Positions 12,100 to 25,523 of a stretch of 64,000 nucleotides of DNA are shown in pieces (position 1 is the first letter of the stretch; each line of letters starts with the position of its first letter). The position numbers and the translations under genes were made by a program. Origin of the DNA: Plectrocnemia conspersa (Eukaryota > Arthropoda > Insecta > Trichoptera > Polycentropodidae); assembly GCA_009617715.1 (NCBI GenBank), contig VTFK01000151.1:310001-374000 (forward strand), written 5' to 3'. The notes beneath the pieces are model-generated. The model worked only from the letters and a program-made list of their open reading frames with translations, ran no database searches and was not told the origin of the DNA.

Positions 12100-15000
12100 C
12101 AGCTCAACTTGACAAAATGTCATTTGCAAATTTCACGTTTTTGTGACAGACTTACAATGCAATAACATGCGCTAATATCTATTTAATTGAATAGCTATTA
12201 TATTAAGTTGTCTTATATTATATTATACTCAACTTTAATTTATTTTATTTAAAATGAATTTTTATTTTAATTAATTATTATATCATCTGAAAAAAAAAAT
12301 TTTCATGGTTTTTACTATATTTACATTATCATTTATACATATAACAGAAATAGTCATTGACCTTAACTCAAAGCCCTGTGGTACTCCATAAGATACGTTC
12401 ATTTATAAAATATTATTCTTTATATATTTATTTTTACTTTAAAATGATTAAATATATATTTAATTATTTTAAAACATGAAATTTTTTTTTTTATATATCA
12501 TAAGTTTGTCTAACTTTTTATAAATAATATAATATCTATAGTTTTAAATGCATTTTTGAAATCTTGAAACACTGCGTCAGTTATTTTTTTTTCGGAAGCT
12601 AGAAACTCTTTGGGTTTTAAACAATATGTTTGTTTCGTTCTATTTTTTTTTCAATCTAGTCTAAACTAATCGACCTCCTACCTAGGCTGTTGCGAGTGAC
12701 AGGCATGGTCGGGTAAACAGACACGAAGCTATTGATGCTCTTTAGTACATATAAGGAATATGAGATTGCGCTCAGTCGCGCTCTGCGTATCTTTATAATG
12801 AAATTAATGGAAAAAACTCGCATTAAAAACTTTAATCATCATAACGGTAAAAACGAAACAAACATCTTTTTCACACAAAAAAATTTTAAATATACATACA
12901 AAAATAACACATACATTATAAACGAAATTTTTTTTATTTGTGTTACATTTTGGTTAAACCTTTTTTTATTAACCTCGTTTATTAATTTTTAAAATATCAT
13001 TAAAAATGATTAATTATTAAAATTCCATACAAAATTCTTTTCCAAGTATTTATCCCTAATCGAAAAAGGGTATCTCTAAATTATTTTTAATTATATACTT
13101 TCCATTTTCCAATTATCTTTTATCAAACACTTATTTACCTTTACTTTCCGCCCTCGTTTTTCTTGTCTCCGTCTCCTATGCAATTTAAAGTGGTAATTAA
13201 GTGGATCATTTCATATTTATGGTCTCGTTCGTTACCCCCTTTGACAATTTAATTACTTTGTCTGTGATCCTAGCAAATTACTTAATTTCAATTACAGCAT
13301 AATTACTTCATAGTTATAGTATATCTTCGTCCTATATATATCCGTTGGAAACTCGATCACTTTATTGTTGAAAATTTCCATTTGCTTTTCTGCTATTATC
13401 TACAAACTTTCGTGGCAAATCCCTTTATTTGTTTCTAGTGTTGGAACCCTTTGCCCTCGGCGATTTGCGAATTAGATCTCTAGTCTGTCGTTAGCAAAGT
13501 TTTGGAGGAAATTTTAAAGCTCTTTAATATCGGTCTCTTTGGAATTCTGCAACTCACTTACTCACATTAATTAGTTGTCTGTTAAAATGAATTTAAAAAC
13601 TAATTTGTCTGTTTAACACAATAAAACATAATTAAACCATAAAATATAATAATTTATTTTTAAATACTCATAAATATGGAGTATTATTGTATTTTCTATA
13701 CAAAATTAATATTTCATGAGTTTAATATTATTATTTAATATCGTTCGCAAATTGTCTGTTTAATTTCTTTGGAAGGAATATCTCGCGTTTCGTCGTATTA
13801 CTGTCAAACAAAATCATATTTTACAAGTAAAACATGTAATAACATGCTATATTTAGTTAAACATTACATTACAAAGCATGAAAAATATAGCACATCGACT
13901 TTCGAATACATTTGTGGTTAAACATTTTGCGTATAATGTTTTTTTATATTTTTAAACATCCTGTTAAATATATTCTACATATTTTTTTATGAATTATAAA
14001 AAAACGCTAAACTTCTTTTAGATAATAATTATTAGTTTTATAGTAATTATTTTTTATATTGTTGAAATATTAATAATATAATATATTTGTATTGCTAAAT
14101 ACATATGTTATTACTTTTTTAATAAAAATAAGTATTATTTTATAATATTAAATATTATTTGAATGAAAAAGTTATCATTTCTGTTAATTGATTTTTTTAT
14201 ACTAAATATTTATTTATTTTTTATTTTAAAAATTATTGTATAATCAATAATAAGAATGTAATTTACAGTTATTATTAATAATAATTAAGATTGCTTACAT
14301 TTAAGTTTTAAGCTTAACTGGAATTCTACTTATGTTTTTATCGTTATAGTTTATTTTTCATCGATTCGTCTTAGAAATTTTCTTTACCTTTGCATTGTAT
14401 AAAAATACAATGCGCAAAAACCATTTTTAATTTCTTTTTGCTGCGGAATAAAAAAAATACTTAAAAATGAATTATTATATTATATAGTGCTCCTTAGTAT
14501 GAGCCTCATTAACCTGGGTAACTATTTAATTTATTTAATATAATTATATTGAATATAATATAAAAATCTTCTTTTTATTTTTTGAGGTCAAAAAAACCCG
14601 CGTTTCAATCATTAATTACAATTTTTTAAAAGTATATTATGTTATTTAATTATTTTATGTCACCTTTTGTATTATAATATAATACGATATATATATATAT
14701 TTTTTTTTATACAAAGCTAATTTTTTAACATGAAAAAATTATGCAAAGATTTTTACAATATAATTTATTATCGATTTTATAATGTAAATTTTATTTCACT
14801 TTACGATAAAATATTTATAATATATTACAAATTGTATTTTTTACTACATATAGTAAATTAAAATATTACAGTTATTTTACGATATAATTTATTTTAAAAA
14901 TCTGTTATCGCCGATCATTTTTCACGGATACATGAGACGTGTAATATATTCAATATTTTGATATATTACATTTTTTGCTGGTTTTACACCAATAAATTTG

Positions 15001-16780
15001 TATCTGTGATGTATTTTTATAATCTATTATATCAATATACCGTATTACAATTTTTATATTGAATATTTTGTCATTAATTAAACGTTTCAATTTTATTAAA
15101 TCATTTGAATTTCCCAAATTTCCGATAAATCTCGTGAAATCCAATTTTCTGTTTTAATTCTCTGAATTGATTTGTATTTTATATTGCAGAATTTATTACT
15201 TAATTACTTTTTCATCAAATTATGTATTAGGCATTCCTATTATTTATGATTTACATGAATATATATAAAATTGATTATTTTTATCAGTCATGTTTTTTTG
15301 TAATTTAATTGAATATTCATGCGTATATCGCAACATATTTAAAAAAATATAACATCGTTCTTGTCAGTATACTCTTATTATATTTGACAAGCATGACATT
15401 TTTATATTACACAATTTATTTACCATTTCCTTCCTATTAAAAAAAATGTAAATTTTCTAGTACAGCCGTGGATTTTAAGGATATGTAAGCGTAATCATCT
15501 CATCAAAAAGGTAGTATATGTATGTACGTGCTAGCTCAATAGGACCTCCTATCCCATTAAGTCTAATCTTGCCGATCTCAATCAAATACCCAATCGTCTA
15601 CGTCAAAGGATCCAGGACCCTTAGGCGGTGGGTTGCAATTTTTTCCATAATGCGATGATAAATACGTTTATGAGCGAACATACATGAATATATTATCATC
15701 GAAATCACATTTTTGGTCGAGGTCCCGACCTAAATACGGGTCTACATTTTTCAAACGGTTAATCTGCGATACATGGTTACATGTGAAATGGCAAAAAAGT
15801 TACCTGAAGCGAAATGTTCAATGCATTTTTATTAGTAAAGAAAATAACCTTGATATAAAGGTCGCAAATTAAATATGCATATAGAACAAAAACGTTTTAT
15901 ATTTTTAATATTATAAATATATATTCCAGGTTCATGATAGGTAGTTGAAAACTTTTTTATTTTGTACTGATAAATCTAATAAAGCAAAATCTACAATATT
16001 TTATAATATACATATATAACAATTTTTGAAATGCCAACATACATATTTCATTGCGATAAAATCCCGTCATTTGTATCACTATAGGATAAAATCCATCTTG
16101 AAACTTTTCTGCCATGCCGCGTATATTTGACGTTAACGTTTGAGATTCCTGGAGCACAAAGGACGATAGAAAAAACGGTTTGTGGATATAGGGCAGGCCT
16201 GGGAGCGCTATGATGTCCTACATCTTTCCCTTTGTCATATTTTATAGTAGTATTTGAGAACTGGGAGAATAATCCGAATCATCTGTATTTTGAGAGTCGA
16301 CGCGTTTATGCGAAACGTTCAAATAAATACATACAATTACTTTTTTACTATGCCACTATTAAGGAAGTTAAGAAGTTATGATTAAGCACTATTTTATTAT
16401 ATTAGTATGTCAACATATATTTTTTAATAATGAAAATGTAATTAATTTAGTATCTCACTAGTCAAGGTTGGTTGATTCATAATTTATAATTTTTATTCAA
16501 TTCATATTGATCTTGTAAATAAGTCACTGATTTTTTTTAATGATTAGACAACCAGTTAAAAAAATTAGGATTAAATCAAATAAAGTAAATGACGACTATT
16601 GACAAGTCTCTGCTTCAAGCATATTATTGCTATATATAATAGTTGACCTTTTCAAATCATTAATGTTGTATGTTTATGTTAAAACCTTATAAAATTATAC
16701 TTTATCCCATTTTATTATTAAATTTTTAATAAACAGAAAAAATCATTATGTACACAATTTTGTGCCTTATAAGCAATGTC
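12100..16780. other. AT-rich non-coding stretch
   Basis: Very AT-rich, with no recognised gene. The open frame at 12732-12992 is low in complexity. Less AT-rich segments lie at 13130-13560, 15460-15690 and 16060-16320. A possible solitary transposon-end string (GCAGGCCTGGGAGCGC, near 16193) has no partner. Confidence 0.35.
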
Positions 16781-16784
16781 ATTA

Positions 16785-18059
16785 TATTGGAAAAGCAAAA
16801 AGTAATGATAATTTTTTTTCATATACAAAAAATTTATTAAAAAAAAATATATATATACAATTTTAATCAGTAAAATAATTTCCATTGTTTTCTATTACTT
16901 TTCTCCAACGATCAGGCAGTTTTTCAATCCCTTTCTTATAGAACTTTGCAGGTTTATGGTTAAAGAATGATTCTATGTGATTTTCGATACTGTCAAATGA
17001 ATTAAAATTTTTATTTTTAAGGCTTTTTGCTCTAAAGATCTGAAAAGATGGTAGTCAGAGGGTGCAATATCGGGGGAATATGGGGGATGCTGTAAAACTT
17101 CCAAATCCAGCTCTCTGATTTTTTCCTGCGTGATCCGTGCCGCGTGTGGTCTGGCATTGTCGTGCTGCGAAATTTGCCTTTGATTGTTGACCAAAACTGA
17201 AGGTTTTTTCAACAGCTTCGCTTTCATTCTGACTAATTGACCACAGTACCTCTGCAGTAATTGTTTGACCAGGTTTTAATAACTCATAATGGATGACGCC
17301 AATCATGTCCCACCAAACACAAAGAAGGACCTTTTTTAAGGTCAATGTAGGTTTAGGGGTAGGTATGGGTACTTCGTTTTTAGAAAGCCATTGATTTTTT
17401 TCTTTGGATTGTTGTATAGGATCCACTTCTCATCACTTGTAACGATCCTTCTCAGAAATTATGCCGTTTCGTGCCTAGACAATAGCGACGAACAGATGAT
17501 AATTCGCTGCTCAATAGCCGTTTGTGAAAGTTCGTGCGGTACCCAAATTCCTTGCCTGTGTTTTTTTCCAATGCCCTTGAGATGGTCTTTAACGGTCGTC
17601 CAAGGGCAGCCAAGCTCCTCTGGCAATTCTTTGATGGTTTTTCGGGGATCCGCTTTCACTGCTGATTTTAACACGTCATCGTCTAATTTTGTAAGTCTTC
17701 CCGATTTTGGGGCATTTTTTAACCTCTATGACCACTTTTAAATTTTCTAAACCACCTGTGACATTTTTGAAGATGCAATACGTCTCCATAAATTTCACAG
17801 ATGATCTGAGTGGCTTCTTTTGCTTTCTTTCCTTGATCGAACAAAAATAGCATATAATAACGCAAATGGGTCTCCTCGATTTCTGGCCTTGACAATTTTT
17901 TCTATAGGGTAAAAAAAAACCTTCTGAGTATTAACAAAAGTATACTAACAGAGTTACAAAATAAGATTAAATCTTACGTGTTAACTCGACGACAGCCGTC
18001 GGAAAACTAATTTTAAAATCTCCCTTTAAAAATTATTATTACTTTATGCTTTTCCTATA
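16785..18059 (-). mobile_element. Mariner transposon, complete ends, inactive
   Basis: The element spans 16787-18057 (1,271 bp), with TA at each side (16785-16786 and 18058-18059). The left end reads TTGGAAAAGCAAAAAGTAAT. The reverse complement of the right end reads TAGGAAAAGCATAAAGTAAT. These imperfect terminal inverted repeats continue for about 30 bp. The length matches autonomous mariners (about 1.3 kb). The transposase lies on the minus strand inside it and is broken. Confidence 0.85.
16863..17905 (-). pseudogene. Mariner transposase, frameshifted
   Basis: Reading the minus strand from 17905 downward, pieces of a mariner transposase appear in family order. First comes an N-terminal helix-turn-helix part ending WFRKFKSG. 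Next, at 17459-17674, is a second helix-turn-helix segment with TVKDHLKGIGKK and WVPHEL. Then comes VWWDMIGVIHYELLKPGQT with the first catalytic aspartate (17055-17426). HDNARPH and PPYSPDIAPSDYHLF supply the other two aspartates, 34 residues apart, as expected for the DD34D mariner triad. A C-terminus containing EKLPDRWRKVIENNGNYF ends at a stop at 16863-16865. Several frameshifts separate these pieces and no start codon is evident. The full span of about 348 codons fits the family length, so it was once intact. Confidence 0.88.
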
Positions 18060-19575
18060 TATCCTTGTGAACTTGATTCCAAAAGGTAGTATATAAGTTA
18101 TAATTATCTTCATTAATAATTTTTAATTAATATTTTTTTTATATAAAACAAACTTCTCCAGTTCTTTCAAATCTTAATATAAAGATAGATAGAAAATCTT
18201 TTATGTTAAAAAAATATTCTTTACCATCATTCTTTACCTCCATTTTTGATTCTTATTATTTTGTTTATTTTATTCTTATGTATTGTTAGTTCCAGTGTCG
18301 TTTTTAAATTCTGCGAGTTTTTTATCTTTGGGATATACAAATAATACGAGTAATGTTGTGGACCTTTTTGGTGTTGTGTCATTTTTAGTTCTATTTAATT
18401 TTTTGTAATCGTTAGATATGCTGCCTCTACTTATCTTACAATATGAATTTTATTTTTAATTTCAGATACATATTTTAAAACTTTAAGTGTAGAGTCAAAC
18501 AGAGATAATTTATTTAGTGGCAATTTCATCAAAACAGTATTCCAATATTATTATTTTTTGTCCTTTCTTATGACATTAGTAATTAAACATTTTATTAACG
18601 TAATTTTTTTATTTTTATTGTATTGTTGCACACGTCTGTAACTTTAAAGATGCACAGAAATCGAGTGTTAAATTAAGTGTAATAAATAAATTTTGCCTTT
18701 TTACATTTTCTTCTAGATTTTATTCTGTTATAAAGCATATGCTTTATTTCAATACATTTCTCAAAATGTCTTTAGTGCAATATCATTTATATTGTGTCAC
18801 ATTATTTAATAAACACTCGAGCTTCTTGTAAAGTTGAACACAAAATTTTATTATTATTACTGTTGTAAATTCTTCAATATAGCATTACAAGCGCCAGCCA
18901 GAAACGTTTCAGCGTGAAAACAATACTAAGTGATAGCAATCGGAGACGTATTTTGTTTATTAAATGGTATCGATATTCAGAACAAACAGCTTATTTCGTC
19001 TCCAGACTATATCTTTCGTTCTTTCCGAATGTCTTCGTCCCAATTCAGCGCATTATAATAAATGGTAATATGGCAAACAAATCAAAAACGTTTTAGACGT
19101 GAAATATATTTATTTATGTGACAGTATCATTTATTAAAAAAAAAACTTTTTTATGAACGAATAAAAATAGTCGACGCAAGTATTTGTTGGATTATTAATT
19201 AAGCTTAAGCAACAGCTAATGGTCAAAAAAACGTCGAGTAGATCACTTTGTTTCGTGACGCTTACCGATTAATTTAAGACTTTTATTTTATTTTAAAACG
19301 ATTTATTTTAAAACCAAATAATTTTGAGGCACTTTAAAATATGTAAAGTTCTCTTTTTAGTGTTGTAAATCTTACACGACAAAATATTTGTTTCTTTATT
19401 TTATATTTTAAGACACTTTAAATATATTATTTTTGTGGGTCTATATTATAATTAAAATAAATTAATTTTTGTAATTATTTTGATAAGACGTTTAAGTCAG
19501 ATCTGCCGCAATGGAACGTTGAGGAATCCGTCCCCGCTTCATGCCCAACTGTTGTTGTGACTAGACTAATATTGA
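18060..19575. other. AT-rich non-coding stretch
   Basis: No gene is seen. The segment 18890-19100 has a richer base mix and an open frame of 60 codons, but it resembles no family I recognise. Confidence 0.35.
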
Positions 19576-19579
19576 AAAC

Positions 19580-19755
19580 ACGTAGGTTTTAATCCAACAA
19601 TATTTTTATCGTGTCTGAGAGATTCGAATTAGTGATTATTATACAATTTTGAATCTGATATTTTCATTTTGCTGATTTTTTCAATATTCTGGATTAATAT
19701 ATATATGGTCGTGCATAGTATTATAGAATAAATTTATTGTGAGCTGTAATAATAG
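19580..19755 (+). repeat. Dispersed SINE-like repeat, family 2, copy 2
   Basis: Contains GTGTCTGAGAGATTCG at 19611 followed by AGTGATTATTATACAATTTT, and a later block ending GAGCTGTAATAATAG. Both blocks match the copy at 360 in the same order. A B-box-like GGTTTTAATCC lies just upstream (19586). The region from 19500 to 19580 is GC-richer and may be the 5' part of the element. Confidence 0.5.
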
Positions 19756-20283
19756 TGTATTTGTAATAAAATAGTCATTGTAATAACACATTATTTTAAA
19801 GCATTAAATATTTGTTTTAATATTTACTATCAAACTGTAAAAATACTAAACTTATATGATTCTTTAACATTTATTTTTTAAAAGTCTCATTTATTTTGTA
19901 AGACACGTTCGATCATAATTATTTTTATTTCATCCTAACCTCAAGAAAGCTTTTGATCTTTAGAGTGTGTTTGTATTTAAAAAAAATTTATCTCACTGTA
20001 CTTTTCAAAAATATATTTTTATACACAAAATCAATAGTAAAAAATATTTTTTCGCATGTTAGGTTGAAAATATTTTTTTTAATAAACCAGAATTATTTTG
20101 TAAATATTTATTCGTACAATACATAAAAGCATTGTGTATTCACTAAATATTTAACGGTTTTTTATCATTGTTTTTTTATAAAACATCGAACCATTTATTG
20201 CTTTTATTTCCGTTTCACTTTGTTTGTTTTTGTGCTTAATATGAAATTCAATTTCGAGTCATAAATATTTCATTTTTCATATA

Positions 20284-20433
20284 ATGGACCAAAAATGTAA
20301 AAAAAGAAGAACGTCAACGAATTCATATGCAAAACTTTTTTCATACACTCGTTCTGATTTATCGCTTGAACTTGATGAAAAGAAATTAAATTCTATATAC
20401 AGAAAAATACTAAGTGATAAGTTTTATATATAA
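20284..20433 (+). CDS. Possible small ORF, 49 codons, highly charged
   Basis: ATG at 20284 in the context ATAATGG opens a 49-codon frame that closes at TAA 20431-20433. It begins MDQKCKKRRTSTNSY and later contains LELDEKKLNS. The lysine- and arginine-rich start and the mixed composition differ from the Phe/Ile/Tyr-rich translations typical of chance frames in this AT-rich DNA. It has no match I recognise. It could be a small exon, a micropeptide gene or coincidence. Confidence 0.15.
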   Translation: MDQKCKKRRTSTNSYAKLFSYTRSDLSLELDEKKLNSIYRKILSDKFYI

Positions 20434-20439
20434 ATTAAA

Positions 20440-23100
20440 TTAATTTATCTCCTTGTTAATTAATTGATATAAAAAAAAAATATTCCAAAATACAAATTTA
20501 GCCCATTCAATTTTACAAATAAATACTTCAAACTGACGTTCATATATTTTTCTATCATTATAAAATATAACACATCAAAATCAACATATAGAGTACAATT
20601 TAAATATTAAAATAATCCAAAACATTTGAGATGCATTACATACATTCCATGCTAAGTATTAATAGCTGATATTGAACAAGTATCATTTACATTTTTGCTT
20701 AAATCAGTTGATGTGAAAATTACACAGCTATTTGACACGCCATTGAAAAAGTCTTTGATTGATATGTTGATATTTTATCAATCTTTTTATATAATTGAGG
20801 TTATTCCTCTGGTGTTTGCTTCACAAAGATTTTTCGCAATTATCTGCGTATGCTTCCTTTGAACGTCCAATTAATTTTCTTGTCAGTCTAACGCGATATT
20901 AGAAAGCTCTCAAGACATAAACATCCATGCCACGCACATTATTAAATCTTGTAAGATATTTATAGATAAGAGAGCGTCGATTGTACTGATAAATTTACCA
21001 TTGACACGTTCTAGGCTCTACCTTAAGTGCTCGAAACCTTTGTCAATTAAAATTTAACATGATCTTAAATCGTCATGCATTAAATAATACATTAAATAGT
21101 AAAAAAAAATCCAGACATACACAAAGCGTCATACTTAAACGGCAATTCGTTAGCCCGTCTAGAAGATGTCTTTTCCAAAATGATCTTTAAATTGAAGACA
21201 TGATACGAAAATTATTTGTTAAATATAATTTAACAATACTTAGATAACAACCTTGTTAATTATCGTGACAGATAAAAATAGTTGATTAATTAAATTTTAA
21301 ATTAGAATTTTTTTTCAAATACAATTTTCTCAAATTTTTTTCACTGGTGACGAGTGCTGGTGCACCTGTTGCATCTTTCTGATTTCGTCACCGTTTATAA
21401 TATATTTAAGCTAAAACGTGTCATGAATAATTTGGCATTAACGCGCTATTTTAAAAGTTCAGAAATTTTTCGAACAGATTATGTATAATACCTAGGCCCT
21501 AGACTCGTGAGCAATTTCAATTATAAAATTACTACGTGACGGCTAAACATTTTCCATTTTCCTTTGGTCACGCACGGGTACGCTGACCCGGCGTTTAACG
21601 AAAAATAACTGGGTTGACATTGACAAATGTATTCTTTCACTTCGTTCTCAATGAACGTTGACAGCAAAAGTGTCGCAAAACCAACCGTCTCGAACGTCTT
21701 GGCTAAAATTAATCCCCGCAGTCCGACACGTGGAAAATTTGTGAATTTTTCCGGATAGCCCGAGGATTAAAGAGGGAGTTACGTTTAATTAAAAACACCC
21801 GGTTTAATACCTGATCCGTTGTGTGGGATTTGGCTAAATTGGGATTAAATGGGAGGGTGAAATTAGGAAACATTAACAGTGATGAGTCGAGGGTTTTAAT
21901 TATATAAGCAATCTGATATGGAATGTTATCGAGAATGTTTTCCTGTAATTTTATATCATGCGCCCATATGGGTACACGTTTTATGTTATGCAATGTTTCG
22001 ATTTTAACTGGAAAATAAATAAAAATAAATTTTGCAATTTGCTTAACATAATTTTACGTAATTCCAAACATTCTGCGATTACAATTTTGATACGTTCACG
22101 TTATGAATCTAAAACGTAAACATTTAGAAAAATAAAATTAGTGTGCTTGAAATATTTATTATTAAATTTCAAAAGGACTGCTAAGAAAATTAAGAAGCAT
22201 GCTAAAGGGAAGCAAAAATGACAATTATGTAATGATATGATATATATATTATTAATTAACTTAATTGTATCTGATTAAAATTGCATGTAAATATAAAAAA
22301 AAATATTCCTAGTTGATTTTAGTGAAACATTAAAGGTTTTAAATGCAATATATTTTAAAGAATTTGTGCCAATCCTTACAAAAAATGCTTGAGAGATATA
22401 TAAATCCTCGGCACATCTAATCTTATAATTGTGTAGCTATTTTCTCAATTTAAATTTACAATTTTTTGGTTACCAATATTAATTTATATTTTGGTAGAAT
22501 ATTTATAGGCAAAATTTTATTTTTCATATATATATATATGTATTAATTTGTCTATTAATATATAAAAAATGCTGAAGTTTTATTTTTATCCATTAAGTTT
22601 TGTTGTATTTTATTGAATAAATCCAAAGCTGCATATTTTGTATTGGATTTGTTTCTAAATCCGTATTGTAAATGTGATAAAAAAATGCATTTATTTAACT
22701 AGATAAAATTGCTTAAAAAATGTTTTACAGAACTTGTGAAACATATAGGTGGATAATTGCTAGTGATCGTCAACTTTGCATAAAAAAGTTATTTCGGTAA
22801 TTTTTAGGCAATCATGGAATATATTTTTGAATAATTTTGATAAAATAGGAGCAATACAGCTATTAATTATTTTTATTGTTTAAACTGTTATGCCACTAGT
22901 ACCAGTGCTGAGTTATTTTTTAATATTTTTTAATATCTTATGATTAAATTTATTGATAATAAATATATATATTAACTTGTGAGCCATATTTGTATTAGTA
23001 TTTATATCAACAAGGTTATTTTCTATTTGACTATTTATCTATTTTCTATTTTTTTATCTGTAGTTAAATCTCCAATAATACTTTAAAAAAATTCTCGAGT
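20440..23100. other. Non-coding stretch with a GC-richer island at 21.4-22.0 kb
   Basis: No gene is recognised. The part from 21430 to 21990 has noticeably more G+C and complex sequence (for example CGCACGGGTACGCTGACCCG near 21572). It holds one 94-codon minus-strand frame that looks unrelated to any family. It is a candidate regulatory or conserved element. The remainder is AT-rich and featureless. Confidence 0.35.
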
Positions 23101-23112
23101 ATTTTTCATGCA

Positions 23113-23299
23113 TGTTTTAATAGTTTCCATATTATAAATTGCTGATTATTAGCAAAAATAATATTTTAAACCCAAAATGATGAGGGTCCGGTATTCGCAC
23201 ACACGCTAGCTTCGGTACCTCACTGTCGTGAGGTACCGACAGCTAGTTTTTGATAATTGTTTTAATATTTTCTATATAATAAATTGCTAATTATTAGCA
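23113..23299. repeat. 42-bp direct repeat flanking a GC-rich hairpin
   Basis: A 42-base sequence (23113-23154, starting TGTTTTAATAGTTTCC) recurs with a few changes at 23258-23299. Between the copies sits a hairpin at 23206-23246: CTAGCTTCGGTACCTCAC, then TGTC, then GTGAGGTACCGACAGCTAG. It could be an insertion that duplicated its flank, or a local tandem duplication. The hairpin contrasts with the AT-rich surroundings. Confidence 0.6.
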
Positions 23300-25059
23300 T
23301 CATTAAACATTTTATTATAGAATTTTACTTGTATTTTTTTCCAATAAGTATTACAGAATTTCTAATTAATTAATTTTACGGGTTGAGATAATATATTACT
23401 AGGTTCTAGCTTCTATTTGTGATGACAAATATTTTATTATTTAATTAACACTAAGTGTGATGTATTGTATATTGCTGGCATTTCATATGACGTTTCATTA
23501 AGTATGTTGGCAAAGGATTTGATGGTTACTTTAATATTAAATCTATATATGATATTTTCTATTAAAACATTTTTTACTGCTTTTATTACGATCTAAAGAT
23601 TCTTAATTAAATACGCTACAGTATATATCTTTATATTATTTTTACAATTATGTAAATATTATATCATATATACAAAATAAATTAATAATGTAAAACATTA
23701 TATGAACATGGAAATAAGTAGAAAGCCCGATAAACTGATTGATTAAAATTTATTGGTTTTCTTAAGCATAAGCTTCTTTATGTGTATGAGTACATATATA
23801 ATGAATACATTTATATACATAAGTATTTTTGCAATCTCTATCATGATAAGTACATCACTTATTTTGAAAGCTTCAAGCATTAATTTTATATATGATAAAA
23901 AAATAAATATTTAAGAATTCAATCACAATATATTTATATTGGTTATTAACAGGTATTAAAATCTGATGCACTTGGCACCAGAAAAGCTAACAGTTGCAAC
24001 GCAAAATTGCGGGAGTCTGGCGCCTGACTTGTTTAATATCTTTAGTTTCCAATTTTAGTTATAATGAGTTTTCGTCTGCCGAGAAACGTAAAACATCAAA
24101 CACGGGATGCTCTAATGCATCTCAGCTGTATAACCTCTACATATCTACTTGATAAGACACGTGGCGTGGGATTCAGTTTTGCCAGTCGGATGAAATGAGA
24201 GATGAAAACCTAAACACGTTCAATGGTTGGCTAGGGATTAATAATCCAAATCCGACCCATTATGTGTTATATCTGAACTAGTTCTGTGGTGAAGTGTAAT
24301 TTTAAAATGTTGGTAGCGAAATTCGTATAGTATGAGAGATCAGGAACGATAGAAACATTTTATATTGTTTTATCATAGCGGGTATATTAATATTCTAAAA
24401 TAGAAGTGTATATGATTTAGTTTATATTTATTTTATATAAATTGACAAATATTAAAAATAAATATATATATATATAATAAATCAGGCTGATAGTTGTAAA
24501 AGTGATTATATTGTCCTCATTTAAAACCTGAGAGTAGGTACTGTGGTCGTCGCTGGTTGCCGGTGAGAGATTTCCGTTTATTGCGTGCTTGGCGAATGTT
24601 AACTAGTAATCTTTAATGTTATTGTGTGAGTGTCACATCTTTTTACTAGTCGTTTTAAAAAGACATATTTTAAGAACCAATCGCTTGTACACCAGTCCAT
24701 ATCGCTCAATGTCAACTCTTTTATGGTCTTTGATAATATTGACCATCTAATTATTACAAGGGATACTATAATAATGCTATTTTCTGCAAGGGCAAAAATG
24801 TTGTTTTTAAGCGCGTTGTTTAATTAATACATTAAATATGTTGTAGTGTACTTTTTTGTGGGATCAGTGGTGACAGTAAAAAACAATTAGATTAAATAGC
24901 TATTAATATAAAATAAACTCTTTTTTTAATCTCTGTATTTTTTTCTAGTTTGCAAAAATATAAAATAATTAAAAATTTTAAACTAAAACCGTTTCATTCT
25001 TAATTAAAGTTTCATACATAAACTAGCGATGCATAGTTCAAACATAAACCAATACACGT
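23300..25059. other. AT-rich non-coding stretch
   Basis: No gene is seen. The segment 23960-24340 is less AT-rich and includes a short imperfect inverted pair, GGCACCAGA and TCTGGCGCC. A 65-codon frame at 24630-24827 is not recognisable. Confidence 0.35.
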
Positions 25060-25490
25060 TTAACCCTTTAAGCAGTGAGTTAGTTTGTTAGAATACAATT
25101 TGGAGTGAGTTAATTTTACGTAATTTTCCATATATTATTTCTGTTGTTATTTACTTATCATTATTTTATATTGCATTTATAGTAACTTTAAAAAAAATTT
25201 ATTGCTTTGATTTATACTACTACTTTCTTGTATTAGTATGTTTTAATAATGTAACACTTTTATATTACTAATTTTCGTTAATGTATTTAACATATTTTTT
25301 ATACATTATTCGACTTTTATGTATTTTTTATATCATTTCAAAGGATCTTAATATTTTTTTAAATAATATAAAATATTTTTTGTTATATTTATTTAAATTT
25401 AAAAAAAGAATATTTAAATATAATATTTTTTATTTATTATTTATTTAGTTATATCGTATATAAATGTACAACTATTTTAATTATTTAAAA

Positions 25491-25523
25491 GCAGTGCCGC
25501 CGTACATGTACGGCGGTCACTGC
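25491..25523. repeat. GC-rich near-perfect palindrome
   Basis: GCAGTGCCGCCGTACA is followed directly by its inverse with one extra T. The centre is the self-complementary GTACATGTAC. It lies in very AT-rich DNA. AAGCAGTG also occurs at 25069, just after TTAACCC. That leaves open a decayed piggyBac-like element (TTAA target, CCC end) starting at 25060, but no opposite end was found. Confidence 0.6.

Noticed and set aside
16185..16215. GCAGGCCTGGGAGCGC as a transposon end
   Set aside because: No inverse partner or target duplication was found within a few kilobases.
17391..17741. 116-codon plus-strand open frame
   Set aside because: It is the antisense of the mariner transposase relic, where the minus strand carries the recognisable motifs.
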